A stretch of DNA of 64,000 nucleotides, taken from NCBI RefSeq assembly GCF_902362185.1, contig NC_044495.1:12593711-12657710 (forward strand), read 5' to 3'. The notes beneath the pieces were generated by a model. That model was not told where the DNA came from, did no database searches, and saw nothing but the letters and a program-made list of their open reading frames with translations. The position numbers and the translations under genes were made by a program. Positions 1 to 12,076 of the stretch are shown here, in pieces. Source of the DNA: Chanos chanos (lineage: Eukaryota > Chordata > Actinopteri > Gonorynchiformes > Chanidae). Within the stretch, counting starts at the first letter, position 1; every line of letters begins with the position of its first letter.

Positions 1-1653
1 ATCACAGGAAAACTGCTAAATTAAAAAAAAAAAAAAAATGAAAAGGCTAGTCTAACCTTAAAGACTCTTTTGTTATATTGATGACAGTGAGAGAAGATTA
101 AAAAAAAAAACAAAAAAAAACGCAATTCCCACTGTGGTTTTGCCAAACTGAGTCTGTTATTGCAGTTTTAACGGCTGCACCTCAGAAACGCTGGTTACTT
201 TTGATTCTCACAACCCATTTATCTGCTTATCCTTCTGCTAAGGATAAAAGCGGTGATCATTTGGAGTGTGTCTGTGGTTTGGTCATGGCCTTGTCTGGAA
301 ATGGGCAGAGGAAGAGAAAAAGAGAGATGTTCTAAAGTATAAGTGTGCCAACAAGTGGAAGAAATGGGAGGAAAACTTTGGCCCTCCAGTTTTTGTTGTT
401 GTTTTTTTTTAGGGTGTTAATGGGGACCAGTGGATGTGGGTACTGTGTGTACTCTGAACCCTTTTTCTGACTCTGCTTTTCCTAGAGATCGTCCCCCATA
501 TGAAATCAGTTTCATTTTCTGCATTACTTTAGGAGGGGTTATGGGTTTGCTTTCAAAAAAAAGTGTTTTTTTTTTTTGAAGGCAACTGTCTCTTAACTAG
601 CTTTGCTACAGCGTGGGTTCAAATGCACATACACTAAAGGGTGCGGCCTTTATGCCTGTTCATGTACCTTAATCGATTGTGATGCAACCTTTGAACTCAA
701 TCCACGGTGATGATCTGCTTTGTTCTTTAAAGAGCAGTGTATTATTGATCTTAAGTAGACCGTAGACAGTAAAAACATTCATTCACAGCAATGTGAAGCA
801 GTGTTCGACATAAACTTAACAGTTGCCTTTGTCATTTAAAAAAAAAAAAAACAGCCATTGACAGATGTATTCAGGGGAATCTGGGATTGTTAATGACAGG
901 TGGGTTTGGATATCTGTTAAGCTATTGTACATGCACTGACTGACTATGGTTCCGTCCGTCAGTATTTTAGACTGAAAAACCAGGAATATGAAGGCATGTT
1001 GTGAGAATGGAGACAAAGCCTTATTGTGGAATTCTTTACTTCTGATACAGTGAAGAGCTGTAACTTTACTAAGAGTGTTTACAAGTATTTTGTTTGCATT
1101 GATTCTTCCAGTGGGTAAAGATTTTGGAGAAATGTGTTATGAAAGTATGTGATCTCATTATCAGACCTGCACCACTCACTACCTGTATACCTACTCTGAA
1201 TGGTGACTGACCACAAACTGAAATATGAGTCGAGAAAAGTGTCAAGATATGCAACTGACTGGTCCATCTTTTTAGTCTACATTCACATGTTTCTCATCTC
1301 ACTTAACATGACAAAGCACTTGCACTGTTTTTATTTCCTGAACTTTACTTAATCGTACACAGTAAAGACTAAAGGGTTCTCTTTCCTCTTTTTTTTCCCT
1401 TTGTTTTTTGAGTATTCTTGAATAAACATACCTTTTCTATGTTCCGTTTGCATTACCATGTGATTCAATGCTAACCATGTCATTTACATCTCATAAAACT
1501 GTTCCGTATACAAATTAAAACATTTTGGTCTTTGAATTACCTCAGCTTTCTTTCTCTTTATTTTCTGTGGATTTGGATTGTGAATAATGTAACATAGGAC
1601 GAGGCTTTTGACTGATTCTTTAGACTGATCATGCCTAACCTGAAGTGGAGATT
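1..1653. other. Non-coding, no gene recognised
   Basis: The stretch is AT-rich with several poly-A and poly-T runs (for example 23-38 and 841-851). The open frames are short, lack splice-site support and resemble no family I know. It could be intergenic or the 3' UTR or intron of a gene lying to the left. Confidence 0.5.
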
Positions 1654-1661
1654 CCCTAGAC

Positions 1662-1839
1662 CAGTGGTTCTCAACCCCCCCATCCTTTACGTCTTTGCTG
1701 TAACTCTTCATTATCACAGTTAACAGAGCTAATCAAGGGCTTAATGATAATTGACCAGTGGAATCAGGTGCGTCAGTCCTGAATTAAAACAAAGATGTGC
1801 GGGACAGGGGGTCCTCAGGACTGGAGTTGAGAACCACTG
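1662..1839. mobile_element. hAT-type MITE, complete with target duplication
   Basis: The 178-bp element starts with cagtggttctcaac and ends with its exact reverse complement gttgagaaccactg, a perfect 14-bp terminal inverted repeat. The 8 bp ccctagac occur directly before it (1654-1661) and directly after it (1840-1847). An 8-bp target duplication with CAGTGGTTCTCAA-like ends is the signature of hAT (Charlie-like) transposons. There is no room for a transposase, so this is a non-autonomous copy that must have been moved by a hAT transposase encoded elsewhere. The intact ends and perfect duplication suggest a fairly young insertion. Confidence 0.9.
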
Positions 1840-1847
1840 CCCTAGAC

Positions 1848-3726
1848 AACTGAAAACTCACCTGTTTGACTGGGCATGTGCCTTGTCCCACTCCTCACTT
1901 GTTCCTCCTTTCAGTTACCACCCAAATAATACAGTCCATACCCCCAGTCCCTCAAAGAAATCATCTTTCTCTACTGGCATTTTACTGCCCTCTCTCCTTC
2001 TCATTAATCATCCTTTATTTTCCCTTCCTCTTGTCATAACGTTTGCTCTGTGTTCTGGTTTTTAGCCCATCTGCATCCTACAACAACGTTTTATATCTTA
2101 ATATACTACCATGAAGACACATAGCAAATGTAATTCAGTCATTATCTAAGAAACTTAACAGCTCATTGGAAGTATAACTGTTCAGCATGTTTGAGTACTA
2201 TGGGTATGTTCTTTCCCTGCAGGCCAGATGAGATAGCTTGTCTGTAAGAATACAACAATTTTTGTTAAAGAGCAAATAAAAAGTTTCCTCTAAATAAAAT
2301 GCCCATGTTCTTGTAATTTCTCCTTCCAAAGTCTTAGACAGGGTTCCTCTTCAGGAAGACTGAGCCACCTGAGAACTGAATAGCATGCATTTAAAACAAG
2401 TTGTGAAAAATGTAACACCCACTTTATTATAATATTATGGTTGATGTATTGTTTTTAAAGCAGCTTGTAGAGCAGTTATATTATTACATGTCCCTAATCA
2501 CTGAAGTTGATTCAATTAGGTCAGTGTGAAACCAGGCAGCATGGGTATTCAAGAAATGTTTTGAGACTTAGTTTTTCATTTAATGCAGATTGCTGAAAAA
2601 TAAATCCATTTTTGCATAGAGAACTAAGCAGGTACCACTGCAGTATACATATATATCTGTGTGTATGTGTATATATATATGTAATGACCAAGTTATTGCT
2701 TCTGTGAATTTATCAATTTAACTGAAATTCATTTAAACATCCCAGTCAATCACTAGATGTATTCTTTAAGCAGGTGGCTGTGATGATTATTTAGATTGTT
2801 GTTCCTCAATCAAACTGCTGGGGTCACGCTGCAATGCACATGCCATGCACATTGAATCATCTAATGATCAAGCCCTTGTTTAGTGGAATCAGTTATGGTA
2901 GCAGACAAAGCCTAGAAATGCACAGAACTTGAAGTAATACTAAACAGAATTGGGAAATACAGCTTTCACGGATAACTGAGACTGAAATCACAATGACACA
3001 CAGAGAGTGGACAGTTGAAATACAAGTTAAATATGACTAGGCCTTGTGGAGAGGAAAAACTGGACACACTATTCATAACGCTGGTCAAGACACTATCTCA
3101 TTAAAGGACAAAATCAGAACAAATTTTTTTGTCTCTCACTCATACACCCACCCATGCTCTCACACACACACACACAGGAAAAGGAGACATAATGATTCAG
3201 ACAGTCATTTTGGAGTTGTTTGGATTAAATCTTTACTCTAAATATTTACAAGTCTGAGAATACATTTGTTAATAAATAACTCCAAATGCACACTTGCACT
3301 TTGGCTCTACAAACACAGCAGGAACAGTAATGAGAAACTGGATCTTTTTCTGGCAATACAAGGTAGGTACACTGATGAGCAGATTTTGTATTAAACTGTT
3401 TGCTGTAAAATTGCTTGAGATTTTAAAATGTTAAGGATACATTTTGACTGTATTCATGTTCTTGCTACCTTTTTTATTATTAGATTACAATTGTTATTTA
3501 GGGGGCACGAAACTGTGGAATTTAGCTCAGCGTTCTTTATCGGAAGTCGGAGGCATCTGTAAGATGTGGGCTTCCCAAAAGTATTTATTACGCATTTGAA
3601 TTCATGACTTTATTTAGTCTTTATGAGTTCCAAATTACAAATTTAGTATTTAATGAACCTATTATTTTTTTCCTTAAACCGCATCATGTTCATGGAATTA
3701 ACTAAATCTGGCGTTTGTCTTTCCAG
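1848..3726. other. Intergenic, upstream of serpina10
   Basis: No gene is recognised. Two AATAAA signals lie close together at about 2274 and 2295 on the + strand, which could mark the 3' end of a transcript arriving from the left. An impure AT/GT microsatellite lies at about 2645-2683 and a short CA run at about 3161-3176. The last bases end in a pyrimidine-rich tract and AG (3725-3726), a splice acceptor for the first coding exon of serpina10. A 5' UTR exon and the promoter are therefore expected in this stretch, but I could not place them. Confidence 0.5.
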
Positions 3727-3744
3727 GCCAGACCGAGACTTCCA

Positions 3745-5634
3745 ATGGTTATAATGGAGGTTGGAACTTTCTTCCTCCTAATATGCACTTTTGCTGTCTT
3801 CCCAACTGTCCGACTTCAAGAGCCTCCAACTCCCAACATCACAACTCCCAACATCACAGCCCCCAACATCACGGCCCCCAACATCACAGCCCCCAACATC
3901 AAAGACTTGGTCTTTAACAACTTTGACTTTGCCATAAATCTGTACCGTAAGATCTCCAGTCACCACGACAACAATATTTTCTTCTCACCACTGTGTGTGT
4001 CCACAGCATTTGCAACGCTCTCTTTGGCAGCCAAGGGTTCCACTCTGAGCCAAATCCTAACAGGACTTAATCTGGCCGCTCTGGAACGTAAGGGACAATC
4101 TGAACTCATTCCACAGTTGTTCCATAATCTCCAAGGGAACATCACACAGCATGAGGCTATGAAATTACATCAGGGGACAGCACTTTTTGTGCAACTGAAT
4201 TATGAAGTGGAGAAGGCCTTCAGTGATCAGATCAAGAAATTTTTCAATGCTGATGTTTTTAATGTGGATTTTGGAAAGCCAGCAGTCAGCATGGCAAACA
4301 TTAATGAGTATGTGAAACAGAGAACTGGAGACAAAGTCAAACAGATGGTGACAAGTATTGAGCCTCTGACTCAACTGATGCTTTTAAATACTATTTTCTT
4401 TCAGGGTAAGCAACCTTCAATTCTCAACGGAGCATGAATATACACAAATATTTGACTCAGAATTTAAAAATGAAATTCAAAATTTAAAAGTTCAATATAT
4501 GTCCAAATGATTCGATTCCGTATTGGTGAAACTACATTATAACTGTTTATTTATATCTTGTCTAAGAAAGCACTGAATAGTACAATCGCTAATGAACTGT
4601 AACCCCAAATTCAATGTTTGTTTCTTTACTGTCTCTTTTTTTTTCCAGTGGAAAATGAAGCATACAAAAAGTTAAAGTCTAGATCCATTTCAACTCTCAA
4701 CCAAATATGTTGCTTTTCCTCCTTTACTAACAAGGTGACTGGGAATTCCCTTTTGACCCAAACAACACAAGAAATGACCGTTTCTACATAAACAAGTACA
4801 ACATTCTTCAGGTACCGATGATGTTTAAAGAGGATAAATTCTACATAACTGATGATGATGAGATGAATGTGAGGGTGCTGCGACTTCCCTACCTGGGTGG
4901 TGCAGCAATGCTCATCGCCTTGCCGGATGAGAACGTCGATTACACTGTTATAGACGACGAGATCAGTGCTGACAGATTCCAAAAGTGGATTAACAATTTG
5001 AAAAAGAGGTAATGTTTGAAGTTTTCATTTTTTTTAAACTATTGTCCATCATGACCAATGAAATAAACATTGTCATATGTGTGCGCATAGAGCATATGTA
5101 GTATGTGGATATATGCACAGGTAAAGAGTACATTTTAAAAATTTCTGTGTGTAATTGTAAAATCGCTTTGTTGCATGTTCTCTCTAATTCTTTTTTTGCC
5201 AGAAAATTAGAGGTTCACATCCCTAAATTTAAGATGGAGCAGTCATATCCTTTGCACAAAATTTTACCAGATTTAGGGATTGAAAATATCTTTGAGGATT
5301 CTGCAAACCTTACAGGATTAAGCAAGGAACCAGGGCTTAAAGTGTCCCAGGTAAGGAAATTCTCATCAGACATCAAATAAAAAAAAAAAAAAAGTTTAGT
5401 TAATGTTTTATCTCTGAGTTAAAAGCAAAATTGAAAACAATATTAAACTATTTTAATCGAATTTACCAAATTTATTCCAGTTTTCCAAATATATGTTTTT
5501 TTTTTGTTTCCTGAATCTATGTTCTCTCCATTGCAAAACTTAATCCCAGACTTTATAAGTCTTGTCACGTGTTGGAATGGAAGCATTCTATTTTGGTCCT
5601 AGTAAGCTAGCTTTTTGAAGATCCCCTCCAGTTT

Positions 5635-5674
<40 letters not shown>

Positions 5675-5893
5675 TTTTTTAATGAAACGCTTTTCTCACA
5701 GGTACTTCACAAGGCAGTGATTGAAGTGGATGAGATAGGAACCAGAGCCGCTGCAGCCACATCGGTGGGCATAACAGCGTATTCTCTACCCCAGATCTTC
5801 TGTGTGGATCGGCCCTTCTTCTTCTTCATTTATCACGAAGCCACTAACAGCTTGCTATTTATGGGACGGGTGATTGATCCTACTGATAAATGA
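3745..5893 (+). CDS. serpina10: Protein Z-dependent protease inhibitor (serpin A10)
   Basis: Four coding exons (3745-4405, 4735-5008, 5203-5350, 5702-5893) join in frame to 424 residues; human is 444. The start could be 3745 or 3754; both sit before a hydrophobic secretion signal (residues ~4-20). After it comes a five-fold PNIT repeat, then the serpin fold. The reactive loop has the inhibitory hinge EIGTRAAAAT (372-381) and the bond Tyr388-Ser389 within GITAYSLPQ. This Tyr-Ser P1-P1' pair followed by a VDRPF segment is typical of ZPI, the plasma inhibitor of factor Xa (with protein Z) and factor XIa. Exon 1 follows a splice acceptor, so a non-coding first exon is likely. A poly-A signal lies at 6140. 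ddx24 follows, as in the human neighbourhood. The identification is firm; other clade A serpins lack Tyr-Ser. Confidence 0.93.
3829..3903 (+). repeat. Coding 15-bp tandem repeat (five PNIT-type units)
   Basis: Five in-frame 15-bp units with the consensus [A/G]CYCCCAACATCACA encode T/A-P-N-I-T in the N-terminal extension of serpina10. The first four units each give an N-I-T N-glycosylation sequon and the last ends in N-I-K. The units are almost identical, which points to recent slippage or unequal exchange. Confidence 0.92.
5634..5672. repeat. (TTTC)n microsatellite
   Basis: About nine TTTC units lie in the last intron of serpina10, about 30 bp before the acceptor of the final exon. The repeat extends the pyrimidine tract of that acceptor. 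Confidence 0.9.
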
Positions 5894-6968
5894 CACGACT
5901 TTGCCTGGAACTCCTCGTTAGTTTTTGAGAAGGAACAGTTATTGTAGACGCAAGACAAACACTGAAACTTGATTGGCTGTCATTGTCAAAACTGCAAACA
6001 AAAGTGTCAACGAAGCCTGTAGGCCTACTGGAGTGATTTCAGTAATGTCTTTATGCCCCTTTTTGTAAAGAATGCTTGTTTTACTCATAAATCAAAGCTG
6101 TACTGAAATTCTGAGTTGTAAATTCCATTATGTGCACCTAATAAAACTGAATAATTTTCTGGGAATTTCTTTGTCTAGATTATATTACTTAGAAAGGCAG
6201 TGTGTTTTCAGCTGCATGAAATAAGCTTGGATTAAAATTCGTCCAAAGTGTGTATGAGAAAATCCAGACAAAACAACCAACGGATGATCAACTCGCAAAC
6301 AAGGTACTGACTTGGCTGTGGAACAGCCATGAATTTGTCTTTCTGCGGGTATAAATAAAGTTTTAAAATGTTGTGTTATGATGATGATTGGCCCGAAGGC
6401 CAACCACGTGACTGTGACAGTAATGGCTGCGCCCTCGTGCTGTGTGTGCGTGGGAGACATCTAGAGCTGCAGTTACTGGGGAATACATCTCACGTATGTA
6501 GTCTTTGTCAATACTTAGTGAATCTTTTAAGCAAAGATTTAGTGAGCTCATAACCGACGTTAGAATGATACCGGACTGACTTTGAATTGATAGGGAAGCT
6601 ACCGATGAACGAAGTAACTGAGAGTACGATAGCTGCAGTTGTCTAACTTCGGTAAAACGTGACTTTACTCAGTTTGAGAGGACTGTGATTACAATGTTAG
6701 ACTTAATCCTGGCTTCATAACAACGACAATAATAATAATAATAATAATTTTAACCTTGTTTGTATTCCATTTATGTTTTTACCTGTCCCCCAAACTCACC
6801 AATATTTTAAAGAAGTATGTAGATCGCCTTGGTTACTCTAGCAATTTGAACATTTATTTACCACCGTGCTGTGCCAAAAGCTTCCTGTAACGAGAATCAA
6901 AATCTATACTGGCTGACAAAATCATTGTGGTTTGACCAGCTTGTTTGCCTATTCTTATTTGCTCGCAG
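5894..6968. other. serpina10 3' end and ddx24 5' flank
   Basis: The serpina10 3' UTR comes first, with AATAAA at 6140-6145. A short gap follows, with an (AAT)n run at about 6728-6748. A splice acceptor (ctcgcag, ending at 6968) lies 6 bp before the ddx24 ATG, so ddx24 probably has a non-coding first exon and promoter in this interval. No other gene was seen. Confidence 0.5.
6140..6145 (+). terminator. Poly(A) signal of serpina10
   Basis: AATAAA lies about 250 bp after the serpina10 stop codon in AT-rich sequence. The distance and strand fit the 3' end of this gene. Confidence 0.6.
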
Positions 6969-6974
6969 AAGAAA

Positions 6975-9900
6975 ATGAAGACTAAGAAGGTAGAGCCACA
7001 GGTGGAAACCTTTGGGTCTTCTAAAAGAGGAATCATTGTCAAAGGGAAATGGAAATCAGTGAAACTGGACCCCAGCTTGTTTGCTGATGAAGGAATGGGT
7101 GGGCTTGTGTGCTTTGAAGAGTTGACTGACTATACTTTGGTTGACTCAGACAAGGCAGTAACAGTACCAGAAAAGAGCAAGGGGAAGAAAAAAGCAAAGA
7201 AACGAAAGGCCAGTGAGGCAGAGTTGGAGGAAGAACCAGAGGCTATCGAAGAAACAGAAGAAATTGCATCAGATGCAGTTGATTCAAAAGGAGACGCACA
7301 GGAGAAAAAGTTAAAAAAGAAGAGAAAGAAGAAGAAGAAACCCAAGAAAGATAAATCCTCACAGAGCGATGCATCTGCTGAGACTGACACGAAAGGTAAG
7401 GAAGAAGAGGAATGTGTCAAAGTGGATACATCAGAAACAGCTGAATTAAAAGAAGACCAAACTCTGGAACAGGTGACCGTGGAAGAAGAGCCGCGACCAA
7501 ATGAAATAAAGGATAAGACCAAGAAGAAAAAGAAAAAGAAAAACATAACACAAGAATCAAAACCAGAGTCAGAGTCACAGGGGGCCAAAGGAGATACTGT
7601 TTCTGCAGGCCCTGTTGCCAAGGCCAACAAGAAAGTCAAGAACTGGACTAGTGCTGCCCTTTCTGGATCAGCAGACCAGAACACCGATGTATCAGCCTGG
7701 AAAGACCTGTTTGTGCCTGACCCCGTCTTAAAGGCTCTGAGCAAACTCGGATTTGCGGCTCCAACTCCCATTCAAGCCCTTACACTGCCCTCTGCAATCA
7801 GAGACCACATGGACATCCTGGGGGCAGCAGAAACAGGTGAGCTAGACCTCTTTATTGTCCAAATGACACTATATCACTTTCTTTTAAAATGATTATGTAA
7901 ATGCGTTGTTGATTGGCATGTAAGTAAAATTGTAGTGAGCTGTAACACTGGCTTGCCCATGTTGAGTTCCTGTGATGCCTTCACCTTAAATGTTCATCAT
8001 CCTGTAATATTGTATTAATTATCTGTCAGGAAGTGGAAAGACTTTGGCCTTCGGAATTCCAATAATCCACAGTATTCTAGAGTGGAAAAAATCCTCGGAT
8101 GGTCAGAATGAGGAGACAGAGGGCAGCCAAGCTGATCCTGGGACAGAAGTGGAAAGCATTTATTTGCCAAGAGCCAGTGACTCTAAGGATGACACTTTTG
8201 AGGCAGCTGACCCTCACTTCAACACTGATGACCAGAAATCAGATAAGGCTCCCGACACTGTCACAGCTGAGAAAGAAAATGATGACCAACAAGAGACTGA
8301 GGAGTGTGACACGGAAGAGACTGAAGAAGAAAAGCAAGGTACTCTAAGCGATGATGATGACGACGACGATGATGATGATGATGATGATGAAAACCATGAT
8401 GAGGAGGAAAGTGCTGAGGAAGCGGTTGAATGCATCATTCAGAATGTGGACTTTGAAAACAAGGCAAAAGAAACGAAACAGGAGCAGAAACAGCCCCTGC
8501 TGGGACTGGTCCTCACGCCGACCAGAGAGTTGGCTGTTCAGGTGAAACATCATATCGATGCTGTGGCCCAGTTCACAGGTAAGTCTTCATACGCTATGAT
8601 TTGGCAGTTAATTAAAGTTAGTAAGCAAGCATGGCAATCTGAAGCCAAGATTACAATCATGCAGGCCCCACATGGTGAGAAAAGGATGTAAGTTACTTGA
8701 TAAATTTGGTCATAATTATCATAGTCAATGTGTCTGTGTGTCTGCCCTGCGATAGACTGGCGACCTGTCCAGGGTGTTTCCCCGCCTTTCGCCCTATGTG
8801 CGCTGGGATAGGCTCCAGCACCCCCCGCGACCCTAATCAGGATAAGCGGTTTAGATAATGAATGAATGAATGAATGAATACACACTAAATATGAACTGGA
8901 ATGTTATGATTTGGTAAATTAGTCTTAGATGTTATAAACACTGCTGAGACTTTTTCTGTATTGAATAGTTTTGTCTGCAGATTGCATTAAGGTAGCAGAC
9001 TGAGATCAGGTTTAAGTGCAGATTTTCTATAGGCATAAAAACAGCCATTGTGGTGGGAGGAATGGCCCCACAGAAACAAGCCAGAATCCTGAACCGCAGA
9101 CCAGAGATCATTGTAGCAACACCAGGACGCCTGTGGGAGATGATTAAAGAGAGACACGCCCATCTTCTCAACCTCAGACATGTCAGGTAATGCAGCAAAT
9201 TGGACGTTCTCATCTAAAACGGTTTACTTCAAATTCAGAGACAAATCTACTCATCACACTCGTCAACAAATCAGCGTAATCTCTTTGTGTTTGTCTTGTC
9301 ATTGAGAAGTTTTCTTTTTGTATGATTCCGTCTTTTTTGTTGTTCAAAGTTGGTAATAAAATTAACCTCACACTGTATCCACTTTTAAAAGAGTATTACT
9401 GAATAAAATAAATAAATATATTTCTTTTACTGTACACTAACTCCCACACCATCTTTGAAATCTGAACTCTGCAGGTGTCTGGTGCTGGATGAAGCTGACC
9501 GCATGGTGGAGAAAGGCCACTTTGCCGAGCTAGAGAACCTTCTGGAAATGCTCAACACATCTCAGTACAATCCAAAGAGACAGACCTTTGTTTTCTCTGC
9601 CACCCTGACCATGATCCACAGTTTGCCTTCTCGCCTCCTACGGAAGAAAAAAGGTCGGAAATTCGAGCCACGAAGCAAGTTGGATCTCCTCATGGAAAAA
9701 GTTGGCATCAAAGAAAAGCCCAAAATTATCGACCTGACCCGTAAGGAAGCCACAGTGGAGACCCTCACCGAGACCAGGATCCACTGTTCCAAAGAGGAGA
9801 AGGATTTTTATCTCTATTATTTCCTCATGCAGTATCCAGGGCGCACAATGGTATTTGCCAACAGCATTGACTGCATTAAGAGGCTTAACTCACTGCTGGT

Positions 9901-11903
9901 GATTTTGGACTGCACTCCACTGCCACTCCATGCCAACATGCATCAGAAACAGAGGCTGAAAAATCTGGAGAGATTTGCCGAAAGGGAAAGGTGAGGAGGG
10001 ATAATTCAATCCTTGAGAAACTACGTTTGACATTTTACTCTGCTGATGCATCAACAGTCATTTCATTTTCCATGTAAGCCTTTGTGTTGTTTTCATTGGA
10101 TTTAACATAAAGTGTTGATTTAGCACTAGATGGTCTGTAGTCTGTGCCCTGGTAGGATAGAACGCTTTGGAGCAGGTCCTAATCCGACAGACCGTATGCC
10201 ACTTTTTCCAACACTTTGATTAGCTGAATAAGGCTGCCCAATATGCTTTCTGTGTAATCATCATGAGGCTACAGTGTGAGGTGCTCTAGTCCCATATGGT
10301 TAAACTGTCCTTAGCCCACGTGGCTCAAATGTGCACGTTGGTCCATCTTTAATCAACAGTAAGGTTTGACTTTTACAGTTGTGTCCTCCTCACCACGGAT
10401 GTAGCAGCTCGAGGACTCGATATCCCGGACGTTCAACACGTCATCCACTACCAGGTCTGCGCTTTTAAACCGGCATTGGGTTTTATCAGTTGCTTTTCAT
10501 AAACTATAAGGTTACTGTTTTTTTTTTTTTTTTCTGTTGGTCTCAGGTCCCTCGAACATCTGAGACGTACGTTCATCGCAGTGGGCGGACCGCACGCGCC
10601 ACTAAAGAGGGACTCAGTTTGCTCTTGATCGGACCAGAAGACATTATGAATTATAAAAAAATCTACAAGACTCTGGGGAAGGATGAAGACCTTCCCATGT
10701 TCCCCATTCAGAGCGTATGCATGGATGCCATTAAGGTATGGGGATTGGTAACACACACAAAAAAATATAATAATTATTAAAAAAAAAAAAATATCAAAAC
10801 ATCTTTTAGTCATTACCATCTACTTTTATGTGTTTTTACAGGAACGTGTCAATTTGGCCAGACAAATTGAAAAGATAGAATACCACAATAGCAGAGAGAA
10901 GCAGCACAACTCGTGGTTCAAACAAGCAGCAGAGGCCTTGGAGGTGGACTTGGATGATGACTTGCTCATGGGTATGAATGAAATGAATTCACTTAGCATA
11001 TCTCATCTGTACATTTCTAATCAAGAACAAATGTGTGTATGTATGTGTGTTTTCCTGCAAAGCCTCCAAGACTACATGTTTATTCATGTGAAATTAAGAG
11101 TAAAGATGCTTTGTCTCAACGCAGCTGCCAACTCAGTACATATAAAGAGTAACTACATCATTTTTATCTTCAAGTACTTGCTGCTAACTTCTATGTGACC
11201 TTTGATTGATACCTGGTTTAGGACAGTCTATTAAGTTAATTCACTTTACATTCTATAACGTAACACTTTTCATTCAGATTTAAAGAAATATTAGAAATGT
11301 GTCGTTCACGTTCACGGTGTGGAGGCTCATCCTCCATTTGGGATTCACTGTTTGAATCCCAGCTGTGCCGAACTTGGAATCCAGGGGAACACAGGCCACC
11401 CTGTCATTGCATGTTGCTGGTCACTGATGACATGTGCCTATTAGCACCACTGCATGAACGGTGCTGCTCGGTGATTCTACAAGCTTGTACTGTCAGAAAA
11501 AAAAATGGGGGGAAATTAAAAAAAGTTCGGGGAAAAATGGTTGTAAATTGAGAATAACATGACCCACTACATCCCAGTCAGTAGCGTTAATATATAAGAA
11601 AAGCCCCTGACCCAATGTTTAAAATTTTGTTTCTCGTTCTCAGGTCGTGGTAAGGATGAGAACGATGACAGGCACCAGCAGAAACTGCTGAAAGGGATGA
11701 AAAAACACCTGAAACATCTTCTCTCTCAGCCCATTTTTAGAAACATCATGAAGACTAAGTACCCCACTCAAATGGGCAAACTTCAGCTACCTGAGCTGCC
11801 GCTAGCTAACATTGAGACAGCTCTAACCAGCGTGAACAATCACAAAGAAAAACAGAAACAGAGACACAAACAAAGGAAAAGACAACTGCAGCAAATACAG
11901 TAA
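6975..11903 (+). CDS. ddx24: ATP-dependent RNA helicase DDX24
   Basis: Eight coding exons (6975-7836, 8030-8578, 9033-9186, 9475-9990, 10379-10454, 10547-10735, 10842-10971, 11644-11903) join in frame to 911 residues; human has 859. DDX24 is a nuclear/nucleolar DEAD-box helicase linked to ribosome biogenesis. The N-terminus is rich in Lys and Glu, with KKKRKKKKK-type clusters that should act as nucleolar signals. Core motifs seen: Q motif APTPIQ, Walker A ETGSGKT (286-292), PTREL (450-454), ATPGR (499-503), DEAD (527-530), SAT (563-565), [10 protein letters not shown] (699-708) and HRSGR (729-733). A long acidic insert between motifs I and Ia is a family hallmark and here carries a run of about 13 Asp. 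ATG 6975 is chosen because it follows an acceptor (ends 6968) and matches the family N-terminus. The C-terminus is basic. The gene is convergent with otub2. Confidence 0.95.
8349..8390 (+). repeat. Coding GAT/GAC microsatellite in ddx24
   Basis: This run of GAT and GAC codons encodes about 13 consecutive Asp residues (about 395-407) in the acidic insert of ddx24. The synonymous GAC interruptions suggest some stabilisation against slippage. Confidence 0.88.
8736..8880 (+). mobile_element. 3' tail of an L2-type LINE or L2-tailed SINE
   Basis: The stretch contains gccctgcgatagactggcga, gggataggctccagcacccc and ggataagcggtttagataat, and ends in a (TGAA)n tail. This is the very common 3' end found in fish L2-group LINEs and in SINEs that borrow it. 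Only the end is present, as usual for 5'-truncated copies. It lies in the ddx24 intron 8579-9032. Confidence 0.8.
11290..11550. mobile_element. Possible tRNA-derived SINE in ddx24 intron
   Basis: This mid-GC patch lies in the last intron of ddx24. It contains gtttgaatccc (11350-11360), which resembles a degenerate tRNA B box (GGTTCGAATCC), and ends in A-rich sequence at about 11498-11535. Its composition differs from the surrounding AT-rich intron. I cannot name the family, and no target duplication was found. Confidence 0.35.
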
Positions 11904-12070
11904 TTTGCTTTTAAAGTTTCCGGTCTTTTTTTTTTTTTGGCTTTCAAGGCTACACAGAAATATATCCATGTTAGAAGAGGAACTCTTTTATATGATATTT
12001 TTATGTGCAAACATATATGAAAAGCAAAGAAATGCAGCCGCCCTTTCAACACCCCCATTGCATTGATATA

Positions 12071-12076
12071 AATAAA
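12071..12076 (+). terminator. Poly(A) signal of ddx24
   Basis: AATAAA lies 168 bp after the ddx24 stop codon (11901-11903) and about 190 bp from the stop codon of the convergent otub2. The two 3' UTRs must nearly touch or overlap. Confidence 0.55.

Noticed and set aside
7130-7771. Long open frame on the - strand across ddx24 exon 1 (213 codons, Ser/Phe-rich)
   Set aside because: It is the antisense shadow of the Lys/Glu-rich coding exon; low-complexity FFFF and SSSS runs mirror the AAG/GAA codons on the + strand.
8550-8885. 111-codon - strand frame in a ddx24 intron
   Set aside because: It is the reverse reading of the L2-type 3' tail, including its TGAA repeat, which gives the HSFIHS string.
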